Positions 30,342-40,852 of a stretch of DNA of 64,000 bases are shown here, one piece after another. Made by a program: the position numbers and the translations under genes. Numbering within the stretch: the stretch's first letter is position 1; each line of letters opens with the position of its first letter. The notes below the pieces were generated by a model, which saw only the letters and a program-made list of their open reading frames with translations, had not been told where the DNA came from and did no database searches. This DNA comes from an uncultured Bacteroidota bacterium (GTDB taxonomy: Bacteria; Bacteroidota; Bacteroidia; Flavobacteriales; Flavobacteriaceae): contig CACHZY010000005.1 in assembly GCA_902584445.1 (NCBI GenBank), forward strand, positions 24,213 to 88,212, read 5' to 3'.

Positions 30342-30389
30342 CGTTATTTAATTAAGATGTAATTAGCTCAAAATTTCATCTAAAAAAAA

Positions 30390-31487
30390 TTAAAACTTCC
30401 AGTCAGAACCAAAATACGTTTTAATTGGCGAAATACTTCCATCATCGTTATGTTTAAATCGGGTAAATTTAACATTTCTCAAATGGGTTTTACCAGAGAT
30501 TTCGGTGTCATGGTAAAAAAGGTACCATTGGTCGTTAATTTTAATTGTCGAGTGATGATTAGTCCAACCTTGAACGGGCTCCCCTAATATTCCTTGATAG
30601 GTAAAAGGGCCATAAGGGTTATCACCAGTTGCATAAGCTAAATTATGTGAATCTCCAGTGGAGTAACTAAGGTAATAAACATCGCCAATTTTATGAATCC
30701 ATGGAGCTTCAAAAAATCTAATTTCAAGCTCTTTTGTAAGTATAGGCTTCCCCGATTTGTTTAAGATTTGAATCTGCTTAACTTCTTCATCAAATTCCAG
30801 CATGTTATTTTTTAGTTTTGCCATACGTGGCATAATGGCTGGATTATTTTCCACACCAAGATCTGTCAATGATCCTTTTGGATCAAACTCACCAGATTCC
30901 CATTGTTGTAATTGACCTCCCCAAATACCTCCAAAATACATATAGGCACTTCCGTCATCATCAATAAATGTTGTTGGGTCTATGCTATAACTACCTCTCA
31001 TAGGTTTTGGTCTGGCTTTAAACGGGCCAGCAGGATTTTTTGATGTTGCAACTCCAATTCTGAAAATTTCGTCTTTATCTTTTGCGGGAAAATACAGGTA
31101 ATAAGTCCCATTTTTATAAGCTGCGTCAGGTGCCCAAAATCTGCTTTTGGCCCATTTTACGTCTTCTACAGAAAGCCCCACAGGATGAATCTTTAAGTCA
31201 CTCCCATCTTTATTCATAGAAATTACATGATAATCCTTCATATTAAAATGATTTCCAGTGTCGTCCTCTACACTTCCAGTTTCAATATCGTGAGAGGCAT
31301 ATATATAAACTCTTCCTTCAAAAAGGTGGGCGGATGGATCAGCCGTGTAGATCTCACTTATTAAGGGCGAATTTTTAAAATCGGTGTTGGGATTAATTAA
31401 TTCGATTGGCTGAGCAATCATTTTTAATGAAGCCAAACAAGCTAATAATAATAATTCTTTGCAGGTAATTTTAAAAAAATTATACAT
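30390..31487 (-). CDS. GH43 family glycoside hydrolase (beta-xylosidase/arabinofuranosidase-like)
   Basis: NSPLISEIYTADPSAHLFEGRVYIYASHD, SIDPTTFIDDDGSAYMYFGG, FEAPWIHKIGDVYYLSYS; start set at internal Met. Confidence 0.9.
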   Translation of the reverse strand: MYNFFKITCKELLLLACLASLKMIAQPIELINPNTDFKNSPLISEIYTADPSAHLFEGRVYIYASHDIETGSVEDDTGNHFNMKDYHVISMNKDGSDLKIHPVGLSVEDVKWAKSRFWAPDAAYKNGTYYLYFPAKDKDEIFRIGVATSKNPAGPFKARPKPMRGSYSIDPTTFIDDDGSAYMYFGGIWGGQLQQWESGEFDPKGSLTDLGVENNPAIMPRMAKLKNNMLEFDEEVKQIQILNKSGKPILTKELEIRFFEAPWIHKIGDVYYLSYSTGDSHNLAYATGDNPYGPFTYQGILGEPVQGWTNHHSTIKINDQWYLFYHDTEISGKTHLRNVKFTRFKHNDDGSISPIKTYFGSDWKF

Positions 31488-31591
31488 TTTAAATTTTAAA
31501 TTAATAAGCAAAAGTAGGTCTAGAAAATACTCTGCTTTATAAGAAACAGATCAAAAAATAAAACAAGATCGTCATACCCAAGTTTTTAAAT

Positions 31592-32995
31592 TTAATAGTG
31601 TACAGGAATGTAATCCTTTGATTCAAGAATTCCTTCTAAAGAGGGATTAATTTTATTGAATTTGGATATACGATCCAATGGGTGAAAAGTCGGCTTTATT
31701 AGAGGCATTTTGTATGTGATTAAGAAATCACCTTGTTCAACCATCCAATCATGTAGTTTAACCTCAAGTTTTTCTTTAATTTTTTGATAGCTATCAATTT
31801 GTGCAATATTATTGTGTTCATAGGGGTCATTTTCCAAATCATATAGTTCTTCATAAGGAGTTTCTTTAAAAGCATTGGAGCCTCTAATAATAAATTTATT
31901 TACTTCTTCATTATCCCCTAGGTTGTTTTGAACTACTTCATTCGAATTAAAGTTTTTTATATACTTATATTTCTTATCTCTGACAGATCTAGAGGGGAAA
32001 ACATAACACTTTTGAATGTTCTGACGAGTTGCTACGCCATATACATAATCTTTAATGGGTTTATCTTTACCTTTTAAAATTGAGAGAAAACTTTTACCAT
32101 CAAGTCCATATGATTTGCCTCCAGCAAGATCAATAATTGTAGGTAGTATGTCAATGACTGAAACAATTTGATTAGAGGAAATCCCCTTCTTAATAATTTT
32201 TGGCCATCGTACGATTAAAGGTATTTTTAAGCCAGTCTCTTTAACACTCCATTTACCCTTCAAGCTGTGGTCAGATAAGTAAAAAAAGACCCCATTGTCA
32301 AGTACATTTAAACGAGATAGCATTGATATCGTTTTTTCCAATTGGATATTATTGTCTTTTATATTTTGATAATATCCTGCTTTAAAAGAGCTATTTTGAC
32401 CTTTTCCTCTAGGAGTTGTTGGGTCATGACTTAAATCCATATCTAAATATGACGTTTCTTTGGGGTAGGGGCCATGTGGATAGTCTGAAGAAAAAATTAT
32501 GCAATAAGGTTTATTGGTACTTTTTATATAATCTTCAACTTTATTTAATGGTATTTGTCTACTTTTTTCTTTTCCAAAAAACTTCGACCAGTTAAATTTT
32601 TTATTAGGATAAATGTGTCCTTTTCCAGCAAGGATTACCTCGTATCCTAACGGTTTAAGAAGACTATTAATTTCTTTAACATTTTTTACCGGAAGGTGAT
32701 TAGCCATACATCCATTTTTAATAGGGTATAAACCGGTAAATAGCTGTGATCTACTTGGAGAACAGATTGCTTGAGAAGTGTAGGCGTTATTAAATTTTAT
32801 TCCCTCCCTTGCAAGCCTATCAGCCCCAGACGTTGATACTTCTGGATTTCCATAGGCACCATAATCCCATTGATTTTGGTCATCTGAAATATAAATAAAG
32901 ATATTTGGAGGTGTGCTGGTTTTGTTCTCATATCTGCCATATATAAGTCCAGTTAAAATTGATATTAAATAAATCTTATAGAGGAAATATATCAT
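31592..32995 (-). CDS. S1-family sulfatase (heparan N-sulfatase-like subgroup)
   Basis: NIFIYISDDQNQWDYGAYGN, CSPSRSQLFTGLYP, FYLSDHSLKGKWSVKETGLKIPLIVRWP. Confidence 0.9.
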   Translation of the reverse strand: MIYFLYKIYLISILTGLIYGRYENKTSTPPNIFIYISDDQNQWDYGAYGNPEVSTSGADRLAREGIKFNNAYTSQAICSPSRSQLFTGLYPIKNGCMANHLPVKNVKEINSLLKPLGYEVILAGKGHIYPNKKFNWSKFFGKEKSRQIPLNKVEDYIKSTNKPYCIIFSSDYPHGPYPKETSYLDMDLSHDPTTPRGKGQNSSFKAGYYQNIKDNNIQLEKTISMLSRLNVLDNGVFFYLSDHSLKGKWSVKETGLKIPLIVRWPKIIKKGISSNQIVSVIDILPTIIDLAGGKSYGLDGKSFLSILKGKDKPIKDYVYGVATRQNIQKCYVFPSRSVRDKKYKYIKNFNSNEVVQNNLGDNEEVNKFIIRGSNAFKETPYEELYDLENDPYEHNNIAQIDSYQKIKEKLEVKLHDWMVEQGDFLITYKMPLIKPTFHPLDRISKFNKINPSLEGILESKDYIPVHY

Positions 32996-33164
32996 TTGTA
33001 AAAATTCCCTTTAGCTAGTTAAAATTATTCGAACCTATAATAAATATTCTAATTAAAGTAATTTTAAAATTGATTATTTGAAAATATACATTAAAATGAA
33101 TAAAATGTTATATTGAGATTGTTGTAATGACTAAATAGTTATAATTTAGCGCAAATCGTTACAG

Positions 33165-36100
33165 GTGCTTAGATCTTCTCTCTTTTCTTTTATTTTGTTC
33201 TTTTTTCTACAAGTATTTGCACAGCAAGAACCATATTTATTTGTGAATTCCTCTAGTGAGATGGGAAACCGACCTATTACATCTATTGCCAAGGACAATA
33301 ATTCTTTTTTATGGGTCGGTACTTATGGAGGGGGATTGAAAAAATTTGATGGGATTGATGTAAAAACCTATCGTCATGATATATATGAGGAGACTGCCCT
33401 GTCAAGCTCTATTATTCACGATTTGATGATTGATGAGGTCGGTCAGCTTTGGGTAGGATCTAATGATGGACTTCATTTGTATAACCCTGAAAAAGATAAT
33501 TTTTTTAGGTTTTTAAATAATTTTCAAGGAAAACCGATTAAAGTCCATGCAATTGAATCATTGGATGATGAGAATATTTTAGTTGGAACGCACCAAAGTG
33601 GTCTTTTTGTAATTAATTACCTAAGTAAATCAATAATTGAGATTGAACTCTCAATTAACATAGAAAAAAATAATTTTTTAATACATGATATCAAAAGAGA
33701 TATTTCTAATAGGATTTGGGTTGCTACAAATCTTGGCCTATTCCAATTTGATAGTAATGATTTTTTATTAAAGAGAGTTAAAGTACAAGATCAAAAGTCG
33801 TCGCGATTACTTGAAAAAAATATTTTATCAATATTGGTAGATAATCAGAGCAACATTTGGCTAGGAACTACTTCTTCAGGAATCCTTAAAATCCAATCTA
33901 ATAATTCTAATTATTTAATTGTAAATCAAATTTCACTTACAAATAAGAGAATTCTTGCTTTAGAAGAATATAAAAATGGGAAAATCTTATGTGGTACTGA
34001 AAATGACGGATTATTCATTTTAGATTATAATGGAAATGTTCTTGATAGATATCTTTCTAAGAGCACCGACAACTTTAGTATAGCTTCCAACTCTGTTTGG
34101 TCAATTTTTTCTGATGATGAGGATAGGGTATGGATTGGTTATTATGATAAAGGGTTAGACAAATATGACCCAAGACATTTTAAATTTAATTTTTTAAAAA
34201 ATATAATATCAAAGCCTAACCCTTTCCCGAAATCTATTTCAGGTATAGCAAAAGATAAAAAAGGGCTCATTTGGTTTAGTAGTATAGATCAGGGGGTTTA
34301 TGCTTATAATTCACGTAACAATTACTATTATTATTTGAATGATCCTAAGAACAAATTAGCTAGTGGTATAAATAGTTTTGATATCCCCTCACTTTACATA
34401 GACAAATCGGGAAACATTTGGGTTGCTTCTTGGTACTCAGGAGTTTATTTATTGAAAAATGGTACAGATGGATTTATTAACTTTAACAGGAAAACCCACC
34501 CTAAAATTTTTAAATCTAATCGTATAGCAAGTTTCTCAGAGGATTTAAATGGAAAAATTTGGATTGGAACTTTTCAAAGTGGTTTAATTTCATATGAGCC
34601 TATTTCAAAAACTTTCACTAAACATGACTCTCCAAGTATTCGTGAAAACGGGCTTAATAGAGCCAATATCAGAAAAGTATTGGCAGATTCCCGAAATAAT
34701 ATTTGGTTAGGAACACGTCAAGGTGTTTTTATTTATGATAAAAAAACTTCTGCTTTAAAATCATTTAATTATAGAATTAAGGAACTTATTGGGAAACAAT
34801 TTTCTGAAATTGTAATTTTTTCCCTTTATGAAGATCTTAATAAAAAAATATGGATAGGGACTGACGGCTTCGGAGCTTTCTGTTATAACCCTTCGGATGA
34901 TACTTTGGAATGGTTTAATAAAAATAATAGAATGCCTTTGCTTACTGTAAACTCCATTACACAAACTAATGATGGTTTTCATTGGTTTGGTGGTGATGAT
35001 GGTTTGGTTCGCTTTGACACTACTTTAGATGAAATCAAGTTTTATAATTCTTCAGATGGATTAATGAGTAACATGATCAATAAGAATACTTTTTATAAGG
35101 ATAATGATATTCTTTATTTAGGAACAAACAAGGGAGTAAATTTTTTCAATTACAATAAATTAACCAACAATTTATTGGCCCCTAAGATTAAACTGAAGGA
35201 ATTGAGAATTTCAAATCAGCCAGTTGCAGTAGGAGAAAGCGGTCCGCTTCCAAATGCGCTGGATGCTTTAAAAGTCCTTGAGCTTGACCATTATCAATCA
35301 TCTTTTTCAATCGATTATGTTGGGATTAATTACACTCGGGGAAACCAAAATAATTACGCATATAGACTAAAGGGATTTGAGGAAAATTGGAATTATGTAG
35401 GAAATTCTAGCAGTGCCAATTACACAAATATTAGACCAGGAAATTATACTTTCGAACTTAATGCTTCTAATTCAGATGGAACATGGAATGAAGAACCTTT
35501 TGTTCTTCCAATTATAATTAGGCCTCCTTGGTGGATTACCAATGTTGCTTATTTAATTTACGTTCTTATATTTTCTGGCCTGCTGTTTGTTTTTTATAAA
35601 CTGGTTGATCAGCAATATAAAGAAAGAAGGAGAGCTGAGCTGGAAAAAGATAAACGTAAGCAAGTTGAGGAGTTAAATGAGCAAAAAATCCAGTTTTTTA
35701 CTAATATCTCTCATGAATTTAGAACCCCTTTAACATTAATTTTAAACCCTATGGAGTCATTAATTTCTAGATCCTTTGAATCAGAAGGAAAAGAGGTTAG
35801 ACAAAAATATATTACTGTCTACAATAATGCCAACAGAATGCTCAGATTAATTGACGAATTAATGGATTTCAGGAAAATTCAATTTAATAGAACAAAACTT
35901 CAGGTTGAAAGGTGTAGCTTGACAGAAAGTTTATCATCAGTAGTTTCAAATTTTACTATTGAGGCTAGTGACCGAAAAATAATTTTAGATACAGAGTTTA
36001 ATCTTTCAAAGGATGAAATTTGGATAGATACTTCGATGTTTGAAAAAATTGTGTTTAATCTTTTATCAAACGCCTTCAAAGCAACCTCTGAAAATGGGAA

Positions 36101-37301
36101 AATAGGGATAGTCTGTAATTACCATAATTCAGGGGTTTTATTCCCCTCCATAAATCCCGTTCGTACTTATCCTGCTTTTGAGATAATCATTCGAGACAGT
36201 GGATTTGGTATTAAAAAAGAAAATTTAGATAAGGTTTTTGAGCGTTTTTACCAGGATGAGGAAAACAATAGGCAAAACTATGGAGGGACTGGAATAGGAC
36301 TTGAGGTAGTTAGTACTTTTATAAAATACCACAAGGGAAAAATTGAAGTTGAAAGTGAAGAGAACATTGGAACTGCTATGAAAGTTTTTTTTCCTGCAGG
36401 GAAAAGTCACTTTGTTGCGAGTCAATTCAGAAAACAACCAAATAAAGACAAAAATATTAGTTCAATTAAAGAGACAATTATAAGTGAAGAAAATGTAGAC
36501 TACGTTCAATCAGAAACTCAGTCAAAAAACAGCTTACTTATAGTGGAAGATAACTCTCAATTAAGGAAGTATTTAAAAAGTGAACTAAATGATAATTATA
36601 AAATATACGAGGCCAATAATGGAAAAATTGGACTCGAGATAGCAAAAATCAAAAGACCAAATATTATAGTCACTGACGTAATGATGCCCGAAATGAATGG
36701 AATCGAAATGTGTTCACTTCTAAAAGCGGATAGCCTAACTAAAACCATACCAATAGTCATGCTTACCGCAAAAGTGAGTCATAAGGATAGGATATTGGGG
36801 ATCAATTCAGGAGCAGATGTATACTTAAAAAAACCATTTAGTATAGAATTACTAAAGTCCCATTTGGAACAACTGTTGCAAAGTAAGAGTGATTTCTTTG
36901 AAGTTTTTATGGGGAAATTAAATATTGATACTGAAATAAATAATACCAATAGTTTTTTGACTGATGTAATCAGCTTTATCAATGAGAATCTTTCTAATGA
37001 AAATTTAGTGATTGAGGATATAGCGGATCAATTAAATATAAGTAAGAGCAAACTTTATCGAAACATTAAAAATACTTCAGGAATTTCAGCTAATCAATTG
37101 ATAAGAAAATTACGTATCGAGAGGTCAAAAGAATTATTATTAAAATCTAACTTTTCGATTTCAGAAATATGCTATAATGTTGGTTTTTCGTCCCCATCTT
37201 ATTTTACTAAAAGGTTTAAAGAGTATGCCGGAATGGTTCCCAAACAATTTAAGCTTAAATATCTTAATGAAAATAAAATTGGAAAAAACAAAGACCTCTG
37301 A
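33165..37301 (+). CDS. Hybrid two-component system regulator (HTCS)
   Basis: Periplasmic Reg_prop propeller repeats, Y_Y_Y domain, TM, His kinase (FFTNISHEFRTPLTLI), HATPase, receiver (IIVTDVMMPEMNGIEM), AraC HTH (SISEICYNVGFSSPSYFTKRFKEYAG). Confidence 0.97.
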   Translation: MLRSSLFSFILFFFLQVFAQQEPYLFVNSSSEMGNRPITSIAKDNNSFLWVGTYGGGLKKFDGIDVKTYRHDIYEETALSSSIIHDLMIDEVGQLWVGSNDGLHLYNPEKDNFFRFLNNFQGKPIKVHAIESLDDENILVGTHQSGLFVINYLSKSIIEIELSINIEKNNFLIHDIKRDISNRIWVATNLGLFQFDSNDFLLKRVKVQDQKSSRLLEKNILSILVDNQSNIWLGTTSSGILKIQSNNSNYLIVNQISLTNKRILALEEYKNGKILCGTENDGLFILDYNGNVLDRYLSKSTDNFSIASNSVWSIFSDDEDRVWIGYYDKGLDKYDPRHFKFNFLKNIISKPNPFPKSISGIAKDKKGLIWFSSIDQGVYAYNSRNNYYYYLNDPKNKLASGINSFDIPSLYIDKSGNIWVASWYSGVYLLKNGTDGFINFNRKTHPKIFKSNRIASFSEDLNGKIWIGTFQSGLISYEPISKTFTKHDSPSIRENGLNRANIRKVLADSRNNIWLGTRQGVFIYDKKTSALKSFNYRIKELIGKQFSEIVIFSLYEDLNKKIWIGTDGFGAFCYNPSDDTLEWFNKNNRMPLLTVNSITQTNDGFHWFGGDDGLVRFDTTLDEIKFYNSSDGLMSNMINKNTFYKDNDILYLGTNKGVNFFNYNKLTNNLLAPKIKLKELRISNQPVAVGESGPLPNALDALKVLELDHYQSSFSIDYVGINYTRGNQNNYAYRLKGFEENWNYVGNSSSANYTNIRPGNYTFELNASNSDGTWNEEPFVLPIIIRPPWWITNVAYLIYVLIFSGLLFVFYKLVDQQYKERRRAELEKDKRKQVEELNEQKIQFFTNISHEFRTPLTLILNPMESLISRSFESEGKEVRQKYITVYNNANRMLRLIDELMDFRKIQFNRTKLQVERCSLTESLSSVVSNFTIEASDRKIILDTEFNLSKDEIWIDTSMFEKIVFNLLSNAFKATSENGKIGIVCNYHNSGVLFPSINPVRTYPAFEIIIRDSGFGIKKENLDKVFERFYQDEENNRQNYGGTGIGLEVVSTFIKYHKGKIEVESEENIGTAMKVFFPAGKSHFVASQFRKQPNKDKNISSIKETIISEENVDYVQSETQSKNSLLIVEDNSQLRKYLKSELNDNYKIYEANNGKIGLEIAKIKRPNIIVTDVMMPEMNGIEMCSLLKADSLTKTIPIVMLTAKVSHKDRILGINSGADVYLKKPFSIELLKSHLEQLLQSKSDFFEVFMGKLNIDTEINNTNSFLTDVISFINENLSNENLVIEDIADQLNISKSKLYRNIKNTSGISANQLIRKLRIERSKELLLKSNFSISEICYNVGFSSPSYFTKRFKEYAGMVPKQFKLKYLNENKIGKNKDL

Positions 37302-37305
37302 AACA

Positions 37306-38676
37306 ATGAAAAAAATAATATTTTTTTTCACGGTTATTTTTATTGTGATAAATCTAAAAGCTCAAGATGGAAGTAAGCATATTCCATGGAAGCTTGATGG
37401 TGCATTAGAAAGAATTGAAAAAATAAGAAAAGGGGAAGTAGTTTTAGAATTTTATCATGAAAATAAAAGATTAAAAAATAAAAAAGGTGACTTTAAAATA
37501 GAGTTAATTAGTCATAATTTTAATTTTGGTGTCTCCATGACTCAATCCAGGGATTTATTTCAAACAGCTAAATTTGAGATCTACCGAGACCGAGTTAAAG
37601 AACTTTTCAATTTTATTACAGTTGGTTTTTACTGGGTTCTATTTGATGAAAAAGGTGATACTAACTATGCAAATAAATATATGAATGATAACCTCCAATG
37701 GGCTGATAAAAATAATTTGAGGGTAAAAGGACATCCACTTTTATGGCATGAATCTTTACCAAATTGGATTATAGACTTTGAGGATATGAAGGAGTTGGAG
37801 AAAATTATTAATAATAGAATTTCTAAATTAATCAATTCTTATCCTAAAATTCCTTATTGGGATGTTTATAATGAACCAGTTGCGCCGTTCAAAGCCCATG
37901 TGCATCCAAGTGGTATTACACGATGGATTACTTACAAGGGCGGTATTGAGCCAGCTATGAAATACTTGTATGATTTGGTCAATCAAATAAACCCTACTAA
38001 AAAGTATGTAAATAACCATTACCATCCTAAGGAGCCAGAATTTATTGCCATTAATCAATATTTTATTGATGAAAACGTAAATTATAGTGCTATAGGAATG
38101 CAAGCACACATGCAAACAGATTCAGGAGTTTTGTCTGAAACGGATCTTTGGAATTTACTTGAAGATTATTCTAAGTTTGAAAAGGAGATTCATTTTACTG
38201 AAATTACCGTTACCAGTTCAAAAAGATTTAAAGACTGGGAAGAGCATAAAATCTATCTTAAAAATAGAGATGATCTACTAAAACAAGGTAAGGATTTATA
38301 CCTTGAAAGTCTGGATGAATATGAAATTTATCAAGCCGAGTATCTAAAAGATTTTTTCACTTTAGCATTTAGTCATCCATCATTAACTTCAATTACCATT
38401 TGGAACCTAACGGATCTAAATGCATGGAGAGGCCATGCAGGAGGAATTTTAGATAAAGACTTCAATCCTAAAAAAGCTTTTTATACTTTAAAAAAGCTTA
38501 TTAAAGAGGATTGGTCAACCAAAACTGAGATTACTCAAAAACTAAAGAAACCAATTGTTTTTAAAGGTTTCTATGGTGATTATTTAGGAGAGGTTACTAT
38601 TGAGGGTAAAAAATATAACTTCACTTTTAACCACAGCGCAGATAACACTGATACTATAAAGGTAATTATTCAATAG
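37306..38676 (+). CDS. GH10 endo-xylanase
   Basis: Signal peptide; LRVKGHPLLWHESLPNW, YWDVYNEPVAP (acid/base), EIHFTEITV (nucleophile); start set at MKKIIFFFTV after the HTCS stop. Confidence 0.92.
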   Translation: MKKIIFFFTVIFIVINLKAQDGSKHIPWKLDGALERIEKIRKGEVVLEFYHENKRLKNKKGDFKIELISHNFNFGVSMTQSRDLFQTAKFEIYRDRVKELFNFITVGFYWVLFDEKGDTNYANKYMNDNLQWADKNNLRVKGHPLLWHESLPNWIIDFEDMKELEKIINNRISKLINSYPKIPYWDVYNEPVAPFKAHVHPSGITRWITYKGGIEPAMKYLYDLVNQINPTKKYVNNHYHPKEPEFIAINQYFIDENVNYSAIGMQAHMQTDSGVLSETDLWNLLEDYSKFEKEIHFTEITVTSSKRFKDWEEHKIYLKNRDDLLKQGKDLYLESLDEYEIYQAEYLKDFFTLAFSHPSLTSITIWNLTDLNAWRGHAGGILDKDFNPKKAFYTLKKLIKEDWSTKTEITQKLKKPIVFKGFYGDYLGEVTIEGKKYNFTFNHSADNTDTIKVIIQ

Positions 38677-38720
38677 CTCAATAGAGGCCTTGTTTTTTAG
38701 AATGTTATTTATTCCCGTGG

Positions 38721-39743
38721 TTAATTTAAAACACACCTAAAACCTGTGTGCTGTGAACCAGTATCAGGAGACGACTTCATTTTGGAGGCAACACGGTAGC
38801 CCGAACAGTATGTGTCATTGCAAAGAAATGAGCCTCCGCGAATAATTTTTTGGTCAATGTATGGATTATAGGGATCAAAACTTTCATTAGCTCCCTTGGG
38901 ATTTAAAGTAGTCTGTTTTGCTATGGTTTTATAGTAGTCATAGTTATACCAATCCGAGCACCATTCCCACACATTTCCTGCCATATCATAAAGCCCATAT
39001 CCATTGGGCTCAAAAGATTTCACTGGAGCAGAATAAAAAAATAAGTCTTTATTTGAATTATTATATGGAAAGGTACCCTCCCAACTGTTAGCTTTTACCT
39101 TTCCAGTACTAATTTCTTCATCTCCCCATGGATATTTTTTATCCTTTAGTCCCCCTCTCGCAGCCCATTCCCATTCAGCTTCAGTAGGCAGTCGCTTTCC
39201 CGCCCAATTTGCATAAGCTACAGCATCATCCCATGAGACATGAACAACAGGGTGATTTTCTTTTCCTTCAATAGTACTTCCCTTGCCTCTAGGGCTTCTC
39301 CAATCTGCCTTTGGTTTCCATTCCCACCAAGCTGAAAAGTTATTTAAATCCACTGGACCAGCGGTAGGTTTAAAAACTAATGAAGAAGCTTGTAAAAGCG
39401 TGTCATGTGGTTTGGGGGTATCAGGGGGTAGTTGTTTTTTCATTTCCTCCCAATCCACTGGTTTCTCAGCTGTGGTTACATATCCTGTTTCTTCAATAAA
39501 TTTTGCAAACTGTGCATTGGTTACTTCAGTTTGATCAATCCAAAATCCATCAACTTTTACTAGATGTACAGGCCCTTCGTCTGGTCTAGCCTGATTATCT
39601 TCACTTCCCATTTGAAAAGTACTTCCAGGGATCCAAATCATTCCTTTTTTATTTTCAACAGGGCTAAGTTCAGATTTTTTAGTTTTTGACTGGCAACCAA
39701 TTATTCCAATTAATAAAAAGATTAATGTTATAGATTTATACAC
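38721..39743 (-). CDS. Lipoprotein formylglycine-generating enzyme (sulfatase-modifying factor)
   Basis: Lipobox IGIIGC; MIWIPGSTFQMGSED, GKRLPTEAEWEWAARGG, GNVWEWCSDW, GGSFLCNDTYCSGYRVASKMKSSPDTGSQHTGFRC with active-site Cys pair. Confidence 0.92.
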   Translation of the reverse strand: MYKSITLIFLLIGIIGCQSKTKKSELSPVENKKGMIWIPGSTFQMGSEDNQARPDEGPVHLVKVDGFWIDQTEVTNAQFAKFIEETGYVTTAEKPVDWEEMKKQLPPDTPKPHDTLLQASSLVFKPTAGPVDLNNFSAWWEWKPKADWRSPRGKGSTIEGKENHPVVHVSWDDAVAYANWAGKRLPTEAEWEWAARGGLKDKKYPWGDEEISTGKVKANSWEGTFPYNNSNKDLFFYSAPVKSFEPNGYGLYDMAGNVWEWCSDWYNYDYYKTIAKQTTLNPKGANESFDPYNPYIDQKIIRGGSFLCNDTYCSGYRVASKMKSSPDTGSQHTGFRCVLN

Positions 39744-39825
39744 TTTATATATTTTTTCATTGGCAAAGGTGCTAATTTAAAGATTAACATCTATATTTGA
39801 TTACATATTTAGAAGTAAATTTTCT

Positions 39826-40143
39826 ATGAAATCTAGTTGGGTTAAAATAATCATTCCAACCTTTTTAACTTTTATATTATTACTCCCTTATGGTGGATCT
39901 CTCCTTCATTTATTTGAGGATCATGAGCATAAAACCTGTGATATATCCGTAGTACATTTTCATGAGATTGATTTCGATTGTAATGTTTTTGATTATTATT
40001 TTACTCCTAAAATTGAGATTTCTAATTCTATTTTATATTACGATTTTATAATATTTAATAAATTAAACTATTCTTTAAGTTCCCGATTATTTTTTGAATC
40101 GCCCATCAATCCCTACCTCTTAAGAGGCCCTCCTATTGCATAA
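39826..40143 (+). CDS. Small exported/membrane protein with His/Cys cluster, unknown function
   Basis: Hydrophobic N-terminus then HLFEDHEHKTCDISVVHFHEIDFDC; TATATTTG (-7-like) at 39792. Confidence 0.6.
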   Translation: MKSSWVKIIIPTFLTFILLLPYGGSLLHLFEDHEHKTCDISVVHFHEIDFDCNVFDYYFTPKIEISNSILYYDFIIFNKLNYSLSSRLFFESPINPYLLRGPPIA

Positions 40144-40228
40144 TTTTTCTTGATAGTTTTTTATAAATGTTTACCAATTTGATAGGTAAATACATTCATT
40201 ACAATTATAAAATTTTAAAATTTAAGTT

Positions 40229-40852
40229 ATGTTAAAAAATCTTTACAAACATTCAATATTAATAATATCAGTATTTCTATTAGCAATCTCCTGTGATAAA
40301 GGAGAGCCAGCAGTTGTTCACGAACATGAAGTATTCACAAGAGTTGTTCTCGAGGTCAAAAAAGACGGTGAAACAAACTTTAAAAAATATACTTTTGAAG
40401 TTGAAGGCCATGATGACCATGGACACGATGACCATGGAGATGATGACCACGGAGATGATGATCATGGAGATGATGACCATGGAGATGAACACACTGAGGT
40501 TGAGCTTGACACAAATTCAACTTATCACGTTAGTATTTTTTTCTACAATGATTCTGATCCAGATAATATCGAAGACGTTACTCTGGAAATAATTGAAGAA
40601 GCTGATGTACATCAGGTTTTTTATGAAATGACAGAAATTCCAGGATTTTCAATTGCAGCTGCATCTGATGACACCAAAGACAGTAACGGAAATCCACTTT
40701 TTTTAAAAACATCTTGGACTACAGCTTCAGAAACATCTGGTGATGTTAAGGCTTATTTAATACATGAGGCAACCTCTAAAACTGGAAGTACTAGGGCTGA
40801 CTTTGGAGGAGCAACAGATGTAGAGATAGAATTTGAAGTTCACATAGAATAA
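40229..40852 (+). CDS. His/Asp-rich repeat lipoprotein (putative metal-binding)
   Basis: Lipobox LAISC; GHDDHGHDDHGDDDHGDDDHGDDDHGDEH. Confidence 0.8.
   Translation: MLKNLYKHSILIISVFLLAISCDKGEPAVVHEHEVFTRVVLEVKKDGETNFKKYTFEVEGHDDHGHDDHGDDDHGDDDHGDDDHGDEHTEVELDTNSTYHVSIFFYNDSDPDNIEDVTLEIIEEADVHQVFYEMTEIPGFSIAAASDDTKDSNGNPLFLKTSWTTASETSGDVKAYLIHEATSKTGSTRADFGGATDVEIEFEVHIE
40408..40493 (+). repeat. 15-nt tandem repeat encoding GDDDH
   Basis: gatgaccatggagat repeated with third-position variation. Confidence 0.85.

Noticed and set aside
30350-30375. Promoter-like taattagctcaaaattt upstream of the beta-helix gene, resembling the susC upstream region
   Set aside because: Lacks a proper TAnnTTTG match; resemblance is short and AT-rich, so not called.
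40280-40592. ORFs on both strands overlapping the His/Asp repeat (MFISMVIISMIII..., MIKESQQ...MTMEMMTTEMM)
   Set aside because: By-products of the 15-nt repeat in the lipoprotein gene; low-complexity, no start context.
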